From the NCBI GenBank assembly GCA_947625835.1, contig CANQPY010000009.1, positions 1 to 43,001 of the forward strand: a stretch of 43,001 nt of DNA, given 5' to 3'. The DNA is from an uncultured Clostridia bacterium (GTDB lineage Bacteria; Bacillota; Clostridia; TANB77; CAG-508). Below the pieces are notes generated by a model. The model was not told where the DNA came from. It did not search any database and worked only from the letters and a program-made list of their open reading frames with translations. This document shows, in pieces, positions 29,093 to 38,778 of this stretch; position 1 is the stretch's first letter; every line of letters starts with the position of its first letter. The position numbers were made by a program, and so were the translations under genes.

Positions 29093-29239
29093 ATATATTT
29101 ATTCTCCTTATTTTTCTATTTTTTATATTTTACCATATTATGTTACTTTTTAAAATACTTTTGTCAAAAAAAGCCAAAGAACAGAATTACAAAACATTTT
29201 GTAAAATCCGACCTTTGACCTCCGATTTTATCTATTTTA

Positions 29240-29941
29240 TTATTTTTTTAATGAAATTACTACTCTTCTATAAGGTTCTTCTCCAACACTTGTTGTTGTA
29301 ACCTTTGGATTTTGTTGTAATTTACTATGAATAATCTTTCTTTCATATGCTTGCATTGGCTCTAACTTAACAGATTTTCTTGTTTTTATTACTGTTTTTG
29401 CAACTTTTTCTGCTAATTCTTCCAATGTTTTTTCTCTTTTTTTCTTATATCCTTCTATGTCTAAAAGTACTCTTACTTTATTTTCTATTCCTTTTCCTGC
29501 AATAGCAGACAATATATTTTGAAGTGAATATAACGTTTCTCCTCTGTAACCAATTAAATAACCTAATTCTTTGTTGGTTATGTCAACATTTATATATTCT
29601 TCTGATAAATTTATATTGTATGTAGTCCCCTCTGGTAAGTGTTTTACAAAGTCTTTTAAAAAGTTTTCTATATTTTCTTTTGCTTTTTCTTGTTCTTCTT
29701 TACTTAGTTCTATTTCTCTTTTTGGTTTATTTTCTATTGCTGTTTGCTTTTCTTCTTTTGCATCTTTTAAAGTTAATTCTACTTTTACAACTCTTGGTGC
29801 TAAAATACTAAAAAAGCTTCTTTTATCTTCGTTTTCTAGAACTTTTACTTCAACACTATTTCTTGATACATTTAGTTTTTTTAAACCATTTTCAATTGCT
29901 TCATTTGTAGTCTTTCCTTCAGAAATAATGGTCTTTCCCAT
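29240..29941 (-). CDS. jag: RNA-binding protein Jag (KhpB)
   Basis: 233 residues. The N-terminal Jag_N domain (residues 1-50, SEGKTTNEAIENGLKKLNV), a charged linker, a KH domain near 115-155 with NKELGYLIGYRGETLYSLQ, and a C-terminal R3H domain with SVKLEPMQAYERKIIHSKLQ are all visible. It begins 3 bases from the end of yidC and shares its ribosome-binding site. Known relatives bind RNA and affect cell envelope growth. No CGG site. Confidence 0.92.
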   Translation of the reverse strand: MGKTIISEGKTTNEAIENGLKKLNVSRNSVEVKVLENEDKRSFFSILAPRVVKVELTLKDAKEEKQTAIENKPKREIELSKEEQEKAKENIENFLKDFVKHLPEGTTYNINLSEEYINVDITNKELGYLIGYRGETLYSLQNILSAIAGKGIENKVRVLLDIEGYKKKREKTLEELAEKVAKTVIKTRKSVKLEPMQAYERKIIHSKLQQNPKVTTTSVGEEPYRRVVISLKK

Positions 29942-29943
29942 AT

Positions 29944-30859
29944 TTATTCCTCCTTAAGATCTTCTTTTTCTAATATTTTATTTAATATTATTCTTTCTAT
30001 AATCATAAGAATATTGTTTACAAGCCAATATAAAGCTAATCCTAATGGTGCAATAAATGCAATAGAAATTGACATAATAGGCATCATCCATGACATCATT
30101 TTGTTTGTCTGCATAATAGCATCTAATTCATTTTCGTCTTTTTCTTTATCTACTTCTTTTCCTGTTTCTCCGTCAATTACAGCTTCTTTCTTTTTTGCTG
30201 TTTGTTGCTCTTGCATTTTTGTTGTCATCCTAATTGATATAAATGATGATATTATATATAAAACAGGTATAATATAAACTGTGTAATCTGTCATATTTTG
30301 TTGTGGTATTTTGCTTAAATCTAATCCTAAGAAATTCATTTTAAGGTTTAATTTTTCAACTGTTTCATCTTCTGGATTTTTCTCTTTTAAGAAGTTATAT
30401 TCTCTAATTAAGTCTATTTCTGGATATACATTGCTTACTTCTTTTCCATCATCTTTTATTTGTTGAATATATGTATTTAATTTTTCTTTTTCTTCGTTGT
30501 TTGTTTTTTGCATATATGTAATTGGACTTCTTACTAAATAAAAAATTGATAGTATAAGTAATATTTGAATAATTCCTGTTAAACATCCGACTAAATGGAC
30601 TCATTTTTTCTGTTTTATATAAATTCATTATTTCTTGGTTCATTTTTTCTGGATCATTTTTATATTTAAATTGTATTACTTGCATTTTTTCTTGCATTTT
30701 TGTGCTTTTTTTCAATGTTCGTTGCTGCTTTATAGATAATGGCAGTAACACTATTTTTATAATTATTGTAAATAGTATAATAGCTAAACCATAATTATTT
30801 ACTATGTTGTATAAAATTGCTAGTACATAACCAAACATATTGGCAAAAAATTCAAACAT
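29944..30859 (-). CDS. yidC: Membrane protein insertase YidC (Oxa1/SpoIIIJ type), needs a +1 shift at CGG
   Basis: Skipping the C at 30589 joins two frames into a 304-residue protein. The break is after residue 90 in EKMSPFS|GCLTGIIQILL, the conserved start of the second core membrane helix. Five hydrophobic segments are seen, with the conserved basic loop LSIKQQRTLKKSTKMQEKM after the first and a long Lys/Glu-rich insertion (MTTKMQEQQTAKKKEAVIDG) before the last two. It inserts membrane proteins with or without SecYEG. It sits in the standard rpmH-rnpA-yidD-yidC-jag order. Confidence 0.92.
30587..30589 (-). promoter_or_regulatory. CGG +1 frameshift site in yidC
   Basis: The codons read AGT-CGG-ATG. 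Skipping the C gives AGT-GGA-TGT (Ser-Gly-Cys) and continues in a membrane helix expected for YidC. Confidence 0.88.
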
Positions 30860-30880
30860 TAATATTTTCCTCCCTTTAGC

Positions 30881-31099
30881 CTATTTTAGTGGGTCATATC
30901 CACCTTTTGAAAACGGATTACATCTTAATATTCTATAAATTCCTTTTAATAGCCCTTTGCCTGCCCCGTATTTTTGTATTGCTTGCTTTGTATATTCTGA
31001 ACAGGTTGGATAATATTTGCAATGTATGTTTTTACTTTCAAACCATAAAGATATGTGTTTTTGATACCCATTAATTAGCCAAATTAGTACTTTTTTCAT
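30881..31099 (-). CDS. yidD: Membrane protein insertion efficiency factor YidD
   Basis: 72 residues, normal length. It contains the family core [14 protein letters not shown], the cysteines of [36 protein letters not shown] and ends there as expected. Its ATG overlaps the rnpA TGA stop (ATGA). Confidence 0.95.
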   Translation of the reverse strand: MKKVLIWLINGYQKHISLWFESKNIHCKYYPTCSEYTKQAIQKYGAGKGLLKGIYRILRCNPFSKGGYDPLK

Positions 31100-31449
31100 A
31101 CTTTTTCCTCTAATATTTTTGCTTTTTTTAGAATCTTTTCCATATCATTTGTTATGTTTTCAAATGTGGCATTTTCAATATTTACTTTCTTTTTCCATAA
31201 AAAAATTATGCTAAATCCACTTTTGGTCTTGCTCTCATAAAAATAGTAACTTTCTTTTATTAATCTTTTAATTTTATTTCTTTTTACTGCTTTGCACAAT
31301 TTACGGCTAATTGCAATTCCTAAAAAATTTTTATTTTGTACTTTTGCATTTTTTATAAAAGCTTCTATACATTGACCAGAATAGTATTTGCCATTTGACA
31401 AGATTTCTTTAAATTCATAATTTTTTTTAATTGTTTCTGTTTTTTTCAT
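31096..31449 (-). CDS. rnpA: Ribonuclease P protein component RnpA
   Basis: 117 residues. It has the N-terminal [16 protein letters not shown] pattern and the RNA-binding signature [15 protein letters not shown]. It processes tRNA 5' ends with RNase P RNA. It lies 18 bases after rpmH and overlaps yidD by four bases. It ends in TGA, which shows that TGA is a stop codon in this organism. Confidence 0.94.
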   Translation of the reverse strand: MKKTETIKKNYEFKEILSNGKYYSGQCIEAFIKNAKVQNKNFLGIAISRKLCKAVKRNKIKRLIKESYYFYESKTKSGFSIIFLWKKKVNIENATFENITNDMEKILKKAKILEEKV

Positions 31450-31467
31450 GATTTGTTCCTTGAATTT

Positions 31468-31602
31468 TTATGCAGTTAATTTTTTTCTGCCTTTTGCTCT
31501 TCTTGCTTTTATAATATCTCTTCCTGTTTTTGTTTCCATTCTTTTTCTAAATCCATGTTCCTTTTTTTCTTGTCTGTTTTTTGGTTGATATGTTCTTTTC
31601 AT
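31468..31602 (-). CDS. rpmH: 50S ribosomal protein L34
   Basis: A 44-residue protein with the complete L34 pattern: [29 protein letters not shown] and the basic end [11 protein letters not shown]. It starts at ATG 31602 behind GGAGGTG. First gene of the rpmH-rnpA operon. Confidence 0.97.
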   Translation of the reverse strand: MKRTYQPKNRQEKKEHGFRKRMETKTGRDIIKARRAKGRKKLTA

Positions 31603-31641
31603 TTTCTCTACACCTCCTACGGATAATTAACAAGTATATCG

Positions 31642-31671
31642 ATTATATAGCAAAATATAGTCAAAAGTCAA
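31642..31671 (-). promoter_or_regulatory. SigA-type promoter of rpmH operon
   Basis: On the minus strand TTGACT (31671-31666), 18 bases, TATAAT (31647-31642). Confidence 0.65.
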
Positions 31672-31710
31672 GTATTTTTATAATTTTTTTCCTCATTTTA
31701 AATTTTCTTA

Positions 31711-31740
31711 TTGACTTATTACCTATTAATCTGTTATGAT
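31711..31740 (+). promoter_or_regulatory. SigA-type promoter of dnaA
   Basis: TTGACT (31711-31716), 18 bases, TATGAT (31735-31740), divergent from the rpmH promoter. Confidence 0.65.
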
Positions 31741-31782
31741 TAGGGAGGTAAACGATTACGCGTTTATGAAAGGATGTTTTTT

Positions 31783-33118
31783 ATGAGTGTTGACAAAAAT
31801 GAGTTATTAGAAAAATTTAAAAAACAAATACAACCCGAATTAACAGGTATTTCTTATAACACTTGGATAAAAACTTTAAGCATACAAAGTGTAGAAGGAA
31901 ATCATATTACTTTTATTGCTACTTCAGAATTTCATAAAGATGTTATTGAAAATAAATACAGGGATTTAATTTTAAATACTCTATCTTTTTTTACTAATAG
32001 AATTTGGACTTATTCAGTTATAGATTCAAGCAAAAAGTCTGAAATGGATGAAGAAAATACTCCTTCAACAAAAAAAGTTTCTAGCAAAAACGATTCTTTA
32101 GACCCAAAATACACTTTTGAAACTTTTGTTGTAGGAAAAAATAGTGATTTAGCACATGCTGCAGCTTTAGCCGTTAGTAATGCCCCGGGAATAAACTACA
32201 ATCCATTTTTTATTTATGGTGGGGTAGGGCTTCGGAAAAACGCACTTGATGCAAGCTATTGGTAATAGAATTTCAGAAAATAATCCAGATGCAAAAATAA
32301 TATATGTTACTTCCGAAAAGTTTACAAATCAACTTATAAATGCAATTCAAGAAAATAAAACAGATCTATTTAGAAATAGATATAGAACAATTGATGTTTT
32401 ATTAATTGATGACATTCAATTTATTGCTGGAAAAGATAGGGTTCAAGAAGAATTTTTCCATACCTTTAATACATTGAGAGATGGAAAAAAGCAAATTGTA
32501 ATGACAAGTGATAAAAAACCAAACGAAATTCCATTTTTAGAAGATCGTTTAAAATCTAGGTTTGAATGGGGTCTACTTGCCGATATTTCATTGCCTGATT
32601 ATGAAACTCGTTTTGCAATTTTAAAGCAAAAAGCACAAGATGAAAATGTTCTAATTGATGACTTAATTCTTTCAAACATTGCAAATAGGATAGACTCTAA
32701 CATTAGGGAACTAGAAGGGGTATTTAATAAATTACTTGCAAGAGCTTCACTTACACATAGCCCAATAACAATTGAACTTTGTGAAAAAGTATTAAATGAT
32801 TTCAAATACGAAAGTGAAAAAGTTATTTCTAGTGATTTTATAAAAGAAACTGTTGCAAAATACTTTAGCATAAATAAAGATGATTTATCAAGTAATAAAC
32901 GTTCAAATGATATTGCTTATCCAAGGCAAATTGCAATGTATTTGTGTAGAGAAGTTGCAAATATGTCTTATCCTCAAATAGGAATTGATTTTGGCGGAAG
33001 AGATCATTCAACAGTAATGCATGGTTGTAAAAAAATAGAAAAAGAAATAAAAGAAAAAAGTAATACAAAATCAATTGTGGATAGTGTGAAAAACATCATC
33101 TTAGACGGAAAACAATAA
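31783..33118 (+). CDS. dnaA: Chromosomal replication initiator DnaA, needs a +1 shift at CGG inside Walker A
   Basis: With the C at 32233 skipped the protein is 444 residues. The start is the ATG at 31783, 8 bases after AAGGA; the ATG at 31774 overlaps that site. The break cuts the Walker A loop: [17 protein letters not shown]. Walker [11 protein letters not shown], the sensor region, the arginine-finger region ([13 protein letters not shown]) and the C-terminal helix-turn-helix with [13 protein letters not shown] are intact. Without the shift the product ends nine residues after Leu150, with no ATPase or DNA-binding domain, so replication would not start. The shift must therefore be efficient, or the base is a sequencing error. 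Confidence 0.93.
32233..32235 (+). promoter_or_regulatory. CGG +1 frameshift site in dnaA
   Basis: The codons read CTT-CGG-AAA. Skipping the C gives CTT-GGA-AAA-ACG (Leu-Gly-Lys-Thr), the invariant P-loop. The context CTT-CGG resembles the Ty1 CTT-AGG-C site, in which a rare arginine codon in the A site promotes a +1 shift. Confidence 0.88.
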
Positions 33119-33452
33119 TAAAAAAAATAAAAAAAGAACTTTTTAAAAATTTGTGTTTGAAAAAAAATTGTTTGGAGTTAAGCTATTCAATTTCTTCTTA
33201 CGGAAACAATACATTTGATATCCACAAGTAGTTGTTTAAAAGTTGTTTATAAACTGTGAACACATTACATTTTTATAAATTATTCACAAAAGAAAATTTT
33301 AGGTGTGGAAAGTTAAGGTGTTTTTCCACAGACTTTTGCACAAGAGTTTTGTTAGGGATTTAAACTTTAAACATAGTTTTCCACAGTTTCCACAGCACCT
33401 AATACTATTACTACTAATAATATTTATATATATTTATAAAGGAGGAAGCCAA
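33119..33452. other. Probable replication origin (oriC) between dnaA and dnaN
   Basis: A 334-base AT-rich gap with several DnaA-box-like nonamers one mismatch from TTATCCACA: ATATCCACA (33218-33226), TTATTCACA (33280-33288), TTTTCCACA (33322-33330 and 33377-33385). Two-mismatch copies are GTTTCCACA (33386-33394) and, reversed, TGTGGAAAG (33304-33312). An AT-rich stretch lies next to dnaN. Position and box density are as expected for a Bacillota origin. Confidence 0.75.
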
Positions 33453-34571
33453 ATGAAAATAGTTTGTTATAAAGATACTATTTTGAAAGCTATTAATTCC
33501 GTAGTAAAAGCTGTAGCATCAAAAACTACAATGCCTATACTTGAAGGAATATTAATTCAAACTAATGATAATGAAATAAAATTAACTACATATGATTTAG
33601 AACTTGGTATTGAATATGTAATTGAGTGTGAAGTAAAAGAACAAGGAAGTACTGTTGTTAATGCAGTAATGTTTAGTGAAATTATTAGAAAATTACCAGA
33701 TACAGAAATTAGTATTACATTAAATAATCAAAATTTATTAGAAATAGAATGTGAGGGAGCACTATATAAACTAGCAACAATGAAACCAGAAGAATTTCCA
33801 GAACTTCCAAAAATAGAAGTAGAAAATTCTGTGGAAATTGAGCAAAATGTATTAAAAAATATGATAAGAAAAACAATATTTGCAGTAAGTTCAGAAGAAA
33901 GTAGACCAATTTTTACAGGATGTTTATTTGAAATTGAAAATAATAAATTAACTTTAGTTGCAGTTGATGGATTTAGGTTAGCATTAAAATCTATTTTCTT
34001 AAATAAAGAAAGTAATAATTTTAAAGCAGTTATTCCAGGAAAAACTTTAAATGAAGTAAATAAAATTATAACAGATTCATTTGATACAGTAAAAATAGGA
34101 GTTTCTAAAAATCAAGCTTTATTCGAAATGGATAATTGTAAGGTTGTTACTAGAATATTAGATGGAGAATTTTTAAATTATAAAAATGTTATTCCAAATA
34201 GTTGGGAAACTAGAATTAAAGTAAATAAAAATAATATACAAGATAGCTTTGAAAGAATTAGTTTAATCTCAGCATCTTCTGTTGAAAAAGAAAAGAAATA
34301 TCCTGTAAAAGTGCAAGTAGATATAGGAAAAGTAATTATTTCTTGTACAAACCAAACAGGTGATGCAAAAGAAGAATTATTTGTTTCAACAGAGGGAAAA
34401 AATTTAGAAGCAGGGTTTAATCCAAAATATTTCTTAGATAGTCTAAAAGCTATTGAAGATGAAGAAGTTTACATTGAATTTGGGACAAGCATATCACCTT
34501 GTTTAATAAAATCAACAGAAAAAGAAGATTACATTTATATGATCTTACCAATTCGATTAAAAGAAGATTAA
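33453..34571 (+). CDS. dnaN: DNA polymerase III beta subunit (sliding clamp)
   Basis: 372 residues from the ATG at 33453, chosen because AGGAGG lies just upstream and the N-terminus MKIVCYKDTILKAINSVVKA matches the family; the longer frame starts inside oriC. The three clamp domains are present: ASKTTMPILEGILI near 25, SSEESRPIFTGCLFE near 145, and the C-terminal YIYMILPIRL end. No CGG site. Confidence 0.96.
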   Translation: MKIVCYKDTILKAINSVVKAVASKTTMPILEGILIQTNDNEIKLTTYDLELGIEYVIECEVKEQGSTVVNAVMFSEIIRKLPDTEISITLNNQNLLEIECEGALYKLATMKPEEFPELPKIEVENSVEIEQNVLKNMIRKTIFAVSSEESRPIFTGCLFEIENNKLTLVAVDGFRLALKSIFLNKESNNFKAVIPGKTLNEVNKIITDSFDTVKIGVSKNQALFEMDNCKVVTRILDGEFLNYKNVIPNSWETRIKVNKNNIQDSFERISLISASSVEKEKKYPVKVQVDIGKVIISCTNQTGDAKEELFVSTEGKNLEAGFNPKYFLDSLKAIEDEEVYIEFGTSISPCLIKSTEKEDYIYMILPIRLKED

Positions 34572-34582
34572 TGGTGTTTATA

Positions 34583-35659
34583 ATGTGGATTAATAAAATA
34601 AAAATAAATAATTTTAGGAATTATGAAGAAGAAGTAGTAGAATTAAGCAAAGGAATTAATCTTTTTTATGGAGATAATGCACAAGGAAAAACAAACATTA
34701 TAGAAGCAATTTTTTTAAGTGGTTATGGAAAATCTTTTAGAACAAACAAAGAAAAAGAAATGATTCGCATGAATGAGCAAGATTCTATAGTTGAAATAAA
34801 TTACAAAAAAATTGACAGAGATGGAAAAATAAAAATTCATTTAGGAAATAAAAAGGAAGTATGGATTAATGGAATAAAAATAAAAAAACTAAGTGAATTA
34901 CTAGGAAATGTTAATATTGTAATTTTTCATCCAGATGATATATCTATTTTTAAAGGAAATCCTCAAAACAGAAGAAGATTTTTAGATATTATGATCAGTG
35001 GTTTAAAGCCAAACTACATGCATCATTTAAATTTATATTTAAAAACTTTAGAACAAAGAAATAATTATTTAAAACAAATAAAAGAAGAAAACAAAGATGA
35101 AAATTTGTTAGACATTTGGGATGAAGAATTAATAAAACATGCTATAATTATTTATCAATATAGAAAAGAATATATAGATAAAATCAGAAAAAAAATAAAA
35201 GAAATACATAGCGAAATTACAAATGAAAAAGAAAAAATAGAAATATATTATTTATCAGAATGTGAAACTCAAGAAAAATATAGGAAATTATTAAAAGAAA
35301 GAAGAAAACTAGACATAATAAAAGGTTTTACAACAAAAGGAATTCACCGAGATGACTTTAATGTAGAATTAGATAAAAAAAAGCTAGATATTTATGGCTC
35401 ACAAGGGCAACATAGAACTACTATTCTTTCACTAAAATTAGCAGAGTTAAAAATTGTAGAAGAAGAAATAGGGGAAAAACCAATATTATTACTTGATGAT
35501 TTTATGTCTGAATTAGATAATAAAAGAATAAAAAATTTTTTAGATAAAATTGAAGATACACAAGTAATTATTACTTGTACTGAAAAAATTAATATTGAAA
35601 ATAAAAAAATTTTAATATATAATGTGAAGGAAGGAAAAATTCATAAGGAGGAAAACTAA
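34583..35659 (+). CDS. recF: DNA replication and repair protein RecF
   Basis: 358 residues from ATG 34583 ([17 protein letters not shown]). An in-frame ATG at 34571 overlaps the dnaN stop as TAATG and would add four residues; translation is probably coupled to dnaN. Walker [14 protein letters not shown], signature [17 protein letters not shown] and Walker [14 protein letters not shown] are all present. It loads RecA at gaps. Its TAA overlaps the gyrB ATG by one base. Confidence 0.95.
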   Translation: MWINKIKINNFRNYEEEVVELSKGINLFYGDNAQGKTNIIEAIFLSGYGKSFRTNKEKEMIRMNEQDSIVEINYKKIDRDGKIKIHLGNKKEVWINGIKIKKLSELLGNVNIVIFHPDDISIFKGNPQNRRRFLDIMISGLKPNYMHHLNLYLKTLEQRNNYLKQIKEENKDENLLDIWDEELIKHAIIIYQYRKEYIDKIRKKIKEIHSEITNEKEKIEIYYLSECETQEKYRKLLKERRKLDIIKGFTTKGIHRDDFNVELDKKKLDIYGSQGQHRTTILSLKLAELKIVEEEIGEKPILLLDDFMSELDNKRIKNFLDKIEDTQVIITCTEKINIENKKILIYNVKEGKIHKEEN

Positions 35660-37589
35660 TGGAAAAAGTTAACAATAAATACGGTGCAGAACAAATTCAG
35701 GTATTAGAAGGACTTGAAGCAGTAAGAAAAAGACCAGGTATGTATATAGGAAGTACTTCTGTAAGAGGTTTACATCACTGTGTTTATGAAATTGTTGATA
35801 ATGGTGTTGATGAAGCATTAGCTGGATATTGTACAGAAATTAATGTTATAATCGAGCCAGGAAATATTATAAGTGTAGAAGATAATGGAAGAGGAATTCC
35901 AGTTGAAATACATCCAAAAACAGGAATTTCTACTGCAGAAACAGTTTATACTGTTTTACATGCTGGCGGAAAATTTGGTGGAGATAGTGGTTATAAAGTA
36001 TCAGGAGGACTTCATGGTGTTGGTGCATCTGTTGTAAATGCTTTATCTACATGGACAGAAGTTACAATAAAAAGAGATGGCAACTTATATCAAATGAAAT
36101 TTGAAAAAGGAAAAACAGTACAAAAGTTAGAAGTCATTGGAAAAGCAGAAGGAACAGGCACAAAAGTTAGATTTCTTGCAGACGATACTATTTTTGAAAG
36201 TTTAGATTATGATTATAGTGTTTTAGAAACAAGATTTAGAGAAATTGCATTTTTAACAAAAGGTTTAAAAATAACAATAGAAGACAAAAGAGAGGAAACA
36301 CCAAAAAAAGCAGAATTTTGCTTTGAAGGAGGTTTAGTATCTTTTGTAGAATATTTAAATAAAAACAAAGAAAAGTTACATAAATCACCAATATATATAG
36401 AAAAAGATGGAGAAACACCAGTTGAAATTGCAATTCAATATACAACAAGTTATTCTGAAAATATCTATACATTTGTTAATAATATTAACACAATCGAAGG
36501 TGGAACTCACTTAGAAGGATTTAAAAGATCCTTAACAAAAGTATTTAATGATTATGCAAGAAGTCATAATATTTTAAAAGAAAAAGACCAAAATTTACAA
36601 GGAGAAGACATTAGAGAAGGAATTACAGCAGTTGTTTCTGTTAAAGTAAAAGAACCACAATTTGAAGGACAAACAAAAACAAAACTTGGAAACAGTGAAA
36701 TAACAGGAATTGTACAAAGCATGGTAAATGATTCTTTATCAGCATTTTTAGAAGAAAATCCAGCAGTTGCTAAAGCAGTATTAGAAAAATGTATTAGTGC
36801 ATATAGAGCAAGAGAAGCAGCAAGAAAAGCAAGAGAACTTGCAAGAAAGAAAAGTTCGTTAGAAACATCAACATTACCACGGAAAACTAGCAGATTGCAG
36901 TAGCAAAAACCCAGAAGAATGTGAAGTATATATAGTAGAGGGAGATTCAGCTGGTCGGAAGTGCAAAACAGGGAAGAGACAGAAAATTCCAAGCAATTTT
37001 GCCACTATGGGGAAAAATGTTAAATGTAGAAAAAGCAAGAGCAGATAAAATCTATGGAAATGACAAACTAAACCCTGTTATATTAGCAGTAGGAGCAGGA
37101 ATTGGAAGAGACTTTGACATTACAAAAATTAGGTATGGAAAAGTTATAATAATGGCAGATGCAGATGTTGATGGAGCACATATTAGAACACTTTTACTAA
37201 CATTTTTCTTCCGTTACATGAGACCATTAATTGAAAATGGAAATGTTTATTTAGCACAACCACCATTATATAAATTATCTAAAAAAGGTATGCAAGATAA
37301 GTATTGCTATACAGATGAAGACTTAGACAAAGCATACAAAGAATTAGAAGAAAAAGGAATATCAAGAGATCAATTAGCACTTCAAAGATACAAAGGTTTA
37401 GGAGAAATGAACCCAGAACAATTGTGGGAAACAACAATGAACCCAGAAACTAGAATACTAATAAAAGTAACTATGGAAGATGCAATAAAAGCAGACGAAA
37501 TATTTACTCTACTTATGGGAGACGAAGTAGAACCAAGAAGAGACTTTATACAAGCAAATGCAAAATATGTAAAAAACTTAGATATATAA
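35659..37589 (+). CDS. gyrB: DNA gyrase subunit B, needs two +1 shifts at CGG
   Basis: Skipping the C at 36880 and at 36956 gives a 642-residue protein, typical for GyrB. The GHKL ATPase domain ([36 protein letters not shown]) is uninterrupted. The first break is after residue 407 ([15 protein letters not shown]). The second is 25 residues later, inside the Toprim metal-binding loop ([17 protein letters not shown]), right after the catalytic Glu427. The rest ([35 protein letters not shown]) is complete. Without shifting the product lacks the Toprim domain. gyrA does not follow; instead a hairpin and a 580-base gap do. Confidence 0.94.
36880..36882 (+). promoter_or_regulatory. CGG +1 frameshift site 1 in gyrB
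   Basis: The codons read CCA-CGG-AAA. Skipping the C gives CCA-GGA-AAA-CTA (Pro-Gly-Lys-Leu), the conserved PGKLADC. The zero frame reaches TAG after seven codons. Confidence 0.9.
36956..36958 (+). promoter_or_regulatory. CGG +1 frameshift site 2 in gyrB
   Basis: The codons read GGT-CGG-AAG. Skipping the C gives GGT-GGA-AGT (Gly-Gly-Ser) in the conserved [14 protein letters not shown]. It can only be reached after the first shift. Confidence 0.9.
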
Positions 37590-37592
37590 ATT

Positions 37593-37629
37593 TTAATAGC
37601 AGATGGCAAACAAAGCTATCTGCTATTAA
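37593..37629 (+). terminator. Hairpin after gyrB
   Basis: TTAATAGCAGAT and ATCTGCTATTAA form a perfect 12-bp stem with a 13-base loop, four bases after the gyrB stop. No T run follows, so it may end transcription weakly or protect the RNA 3' end. Confidence 0.6.
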
Positions 37630-38119
37630 TCTTAAAGCTAATAATAATCTCAGCTAAAACTAATATATCTAATATTTAAACCTAATATATATTACTATAT
37701 AAATAAGCCCCATACCAAACATATTAATCATTTGCTCGACCATTAGTACACCACAAGTAACTATATTCATCCTAAAACAAGGACTACTAATAAACACTTT
37801 GTAAAAAAATACACTAGATATAAAAATAATCTTAGCTCGAATATATTACCTATCATTTGACCACAATCAAAAACAAAATACGAAAACATAGCCTGCAAAC
37901 AAATAATATACTCTTATCGCCGACATATTATAATGCAACAATACACCATAATATATCTTTGCCCGAATATAAATAAACTAAAAAAAATCTATTTATACTC
38001 TTGGCTCAACTATTATTAACCTTATACAAATATTATAAACAAAAATAAAATAATTATTCAAAAATATAAAAAAAATAATTTTATTGAAAAAAATGTCGAA
38101 ATATGAAGATGAAAAGTTC
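37630..38119. other. Gene-free AT-rich gap between gyrB and the second VirB4 cluster
   Basis: No plausible gene in any frame. Short loosely similar phrases recur (TTTGCTCGACCATTA, TTAGCTCGAATATATTA, TTTGCCCGAATATA, TTGGCTCAACTATTATTA), roughly 50-130 bases apart, too diverged to call a repeat with confidence. The right edge holds the promoter of the next operon. Confidence 0.5.
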
Positions 38120-38148
38120 TTGACAACAAATGTAAAATAATGTAAAAT
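38120..38148 (+). promoter_or_regulatory. SigA-type promoter of the second VirB4 cluster
   Basis: TTGACA (38120-38125), 17 bases, TAAAAT (38143-38148). Transcription would start near 38155, only a few bases before the AAGGAGG at 38158-38164. Confidence 0.75.
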
Positions 38149-38172
38149 CATAAAAACAAGGAGGTGGAAAAA

Positions 38173-38757
38173 ATAAAAAAAGAAATTAGTACACAAGACT
38201 GGATTCCAATAGAGCAAATATTAAAAAATGGAATTATAAAAACAAAAAATAAATACATCAAAATTTTAAAAGTAACACCAATTAATTATAATTTAAAATC
38301 AGATTTAGAAAAACAAGCAATTTTAAATTCTTACAAAATTTTTTTAAAAACCTGTAATTTTGATATTCAAATTTTAATTCAAAGTAGTAAAGAAAATTTA
38401 GAAAAAAATATTTTAAATGTTCAAAAAAATATCCAAAAAAAAGAAAATAAATATTTAAAAAAATTATCAGAAGATTATATAGAATATATTAATAAAATTA
38501 ATTCCAATAAAAAATCATCTTCAAAAAATTTTTATCTTATTATTTCTAAAAAAATATCCAAAGAACAAGAATTTAATGAATCATATGAAATGATAAAAAG
38601 TGATTTAAAAGAAAAATATTTTAAAATAAAAGAATGTTTATCAAGATGTGGAAATTCTGTATATGAATTAACTACTAAAGAAGAATTATTAAAAATAATT
38701 AATTCATTTTTTAATACAAGAAAAGAAATAAATTTAAAAAGCGAAATAAAAATATAA
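38173..38757 (+). CDS. VirB4 N-terminal-like partner protein, probable ATA start
   Basis: 194 residues from an ATA at 38173, which sits 8 bases after a perfect AAGGAGG. The only other start codon nearby, GTG at 38164, overlaps that site and cannot be used with it. The sequence parallels the 418-residue protein at 18614-19870 (KYIKILKVTPINYNLKSDLE against RYLMVVQCQGVNYDLMSQVE, then FDIQILIQS and a long coiled coil), but lacks the membrane helix and the C-terminal helix. No catalytic motif. It is the first gene of an operon with a VirB4 ATPase, as in the other locus. Very Lys/Ile/Asn-rich. Confidence 0.7.
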   Translation: MKKEISTQDWIPIEQILKNGIIKTKNKYIKILKVTPINYNLKSDLEKQAILNSYKIFLKTCNFDIQILIQSSKENLEKNILNVQKNIQKKENKYLKKLSEDYIEYINKINSNKKSSSKNFYLIISKKISKEQEFNESYEMIKSDLKEKYFKIKECLSRCGNSVYELTTKEELLKIINSFFNTRKEINLKSEIKI

Positions 38758-38778
38758 ATAAAAAAGGAGGCAAAAATT

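Noticed and set aside
31783..33118. dnaA, gyrB, mnmE, mnmG and yidC as pseudogenes
   Set aside because: Each has a single type of change (an extra C before GGN), is otherwise intact over its full length, and is normally essential or highly conserved. Decay would also give stops, deletions and other indels.
37630..38119. A CRISPR-like or tandem repeat array after gyrB
   Set aside because: The recurring CTCGA/CCCGAATATA phrases vary in sequence and spacing, and there are no cas genes.
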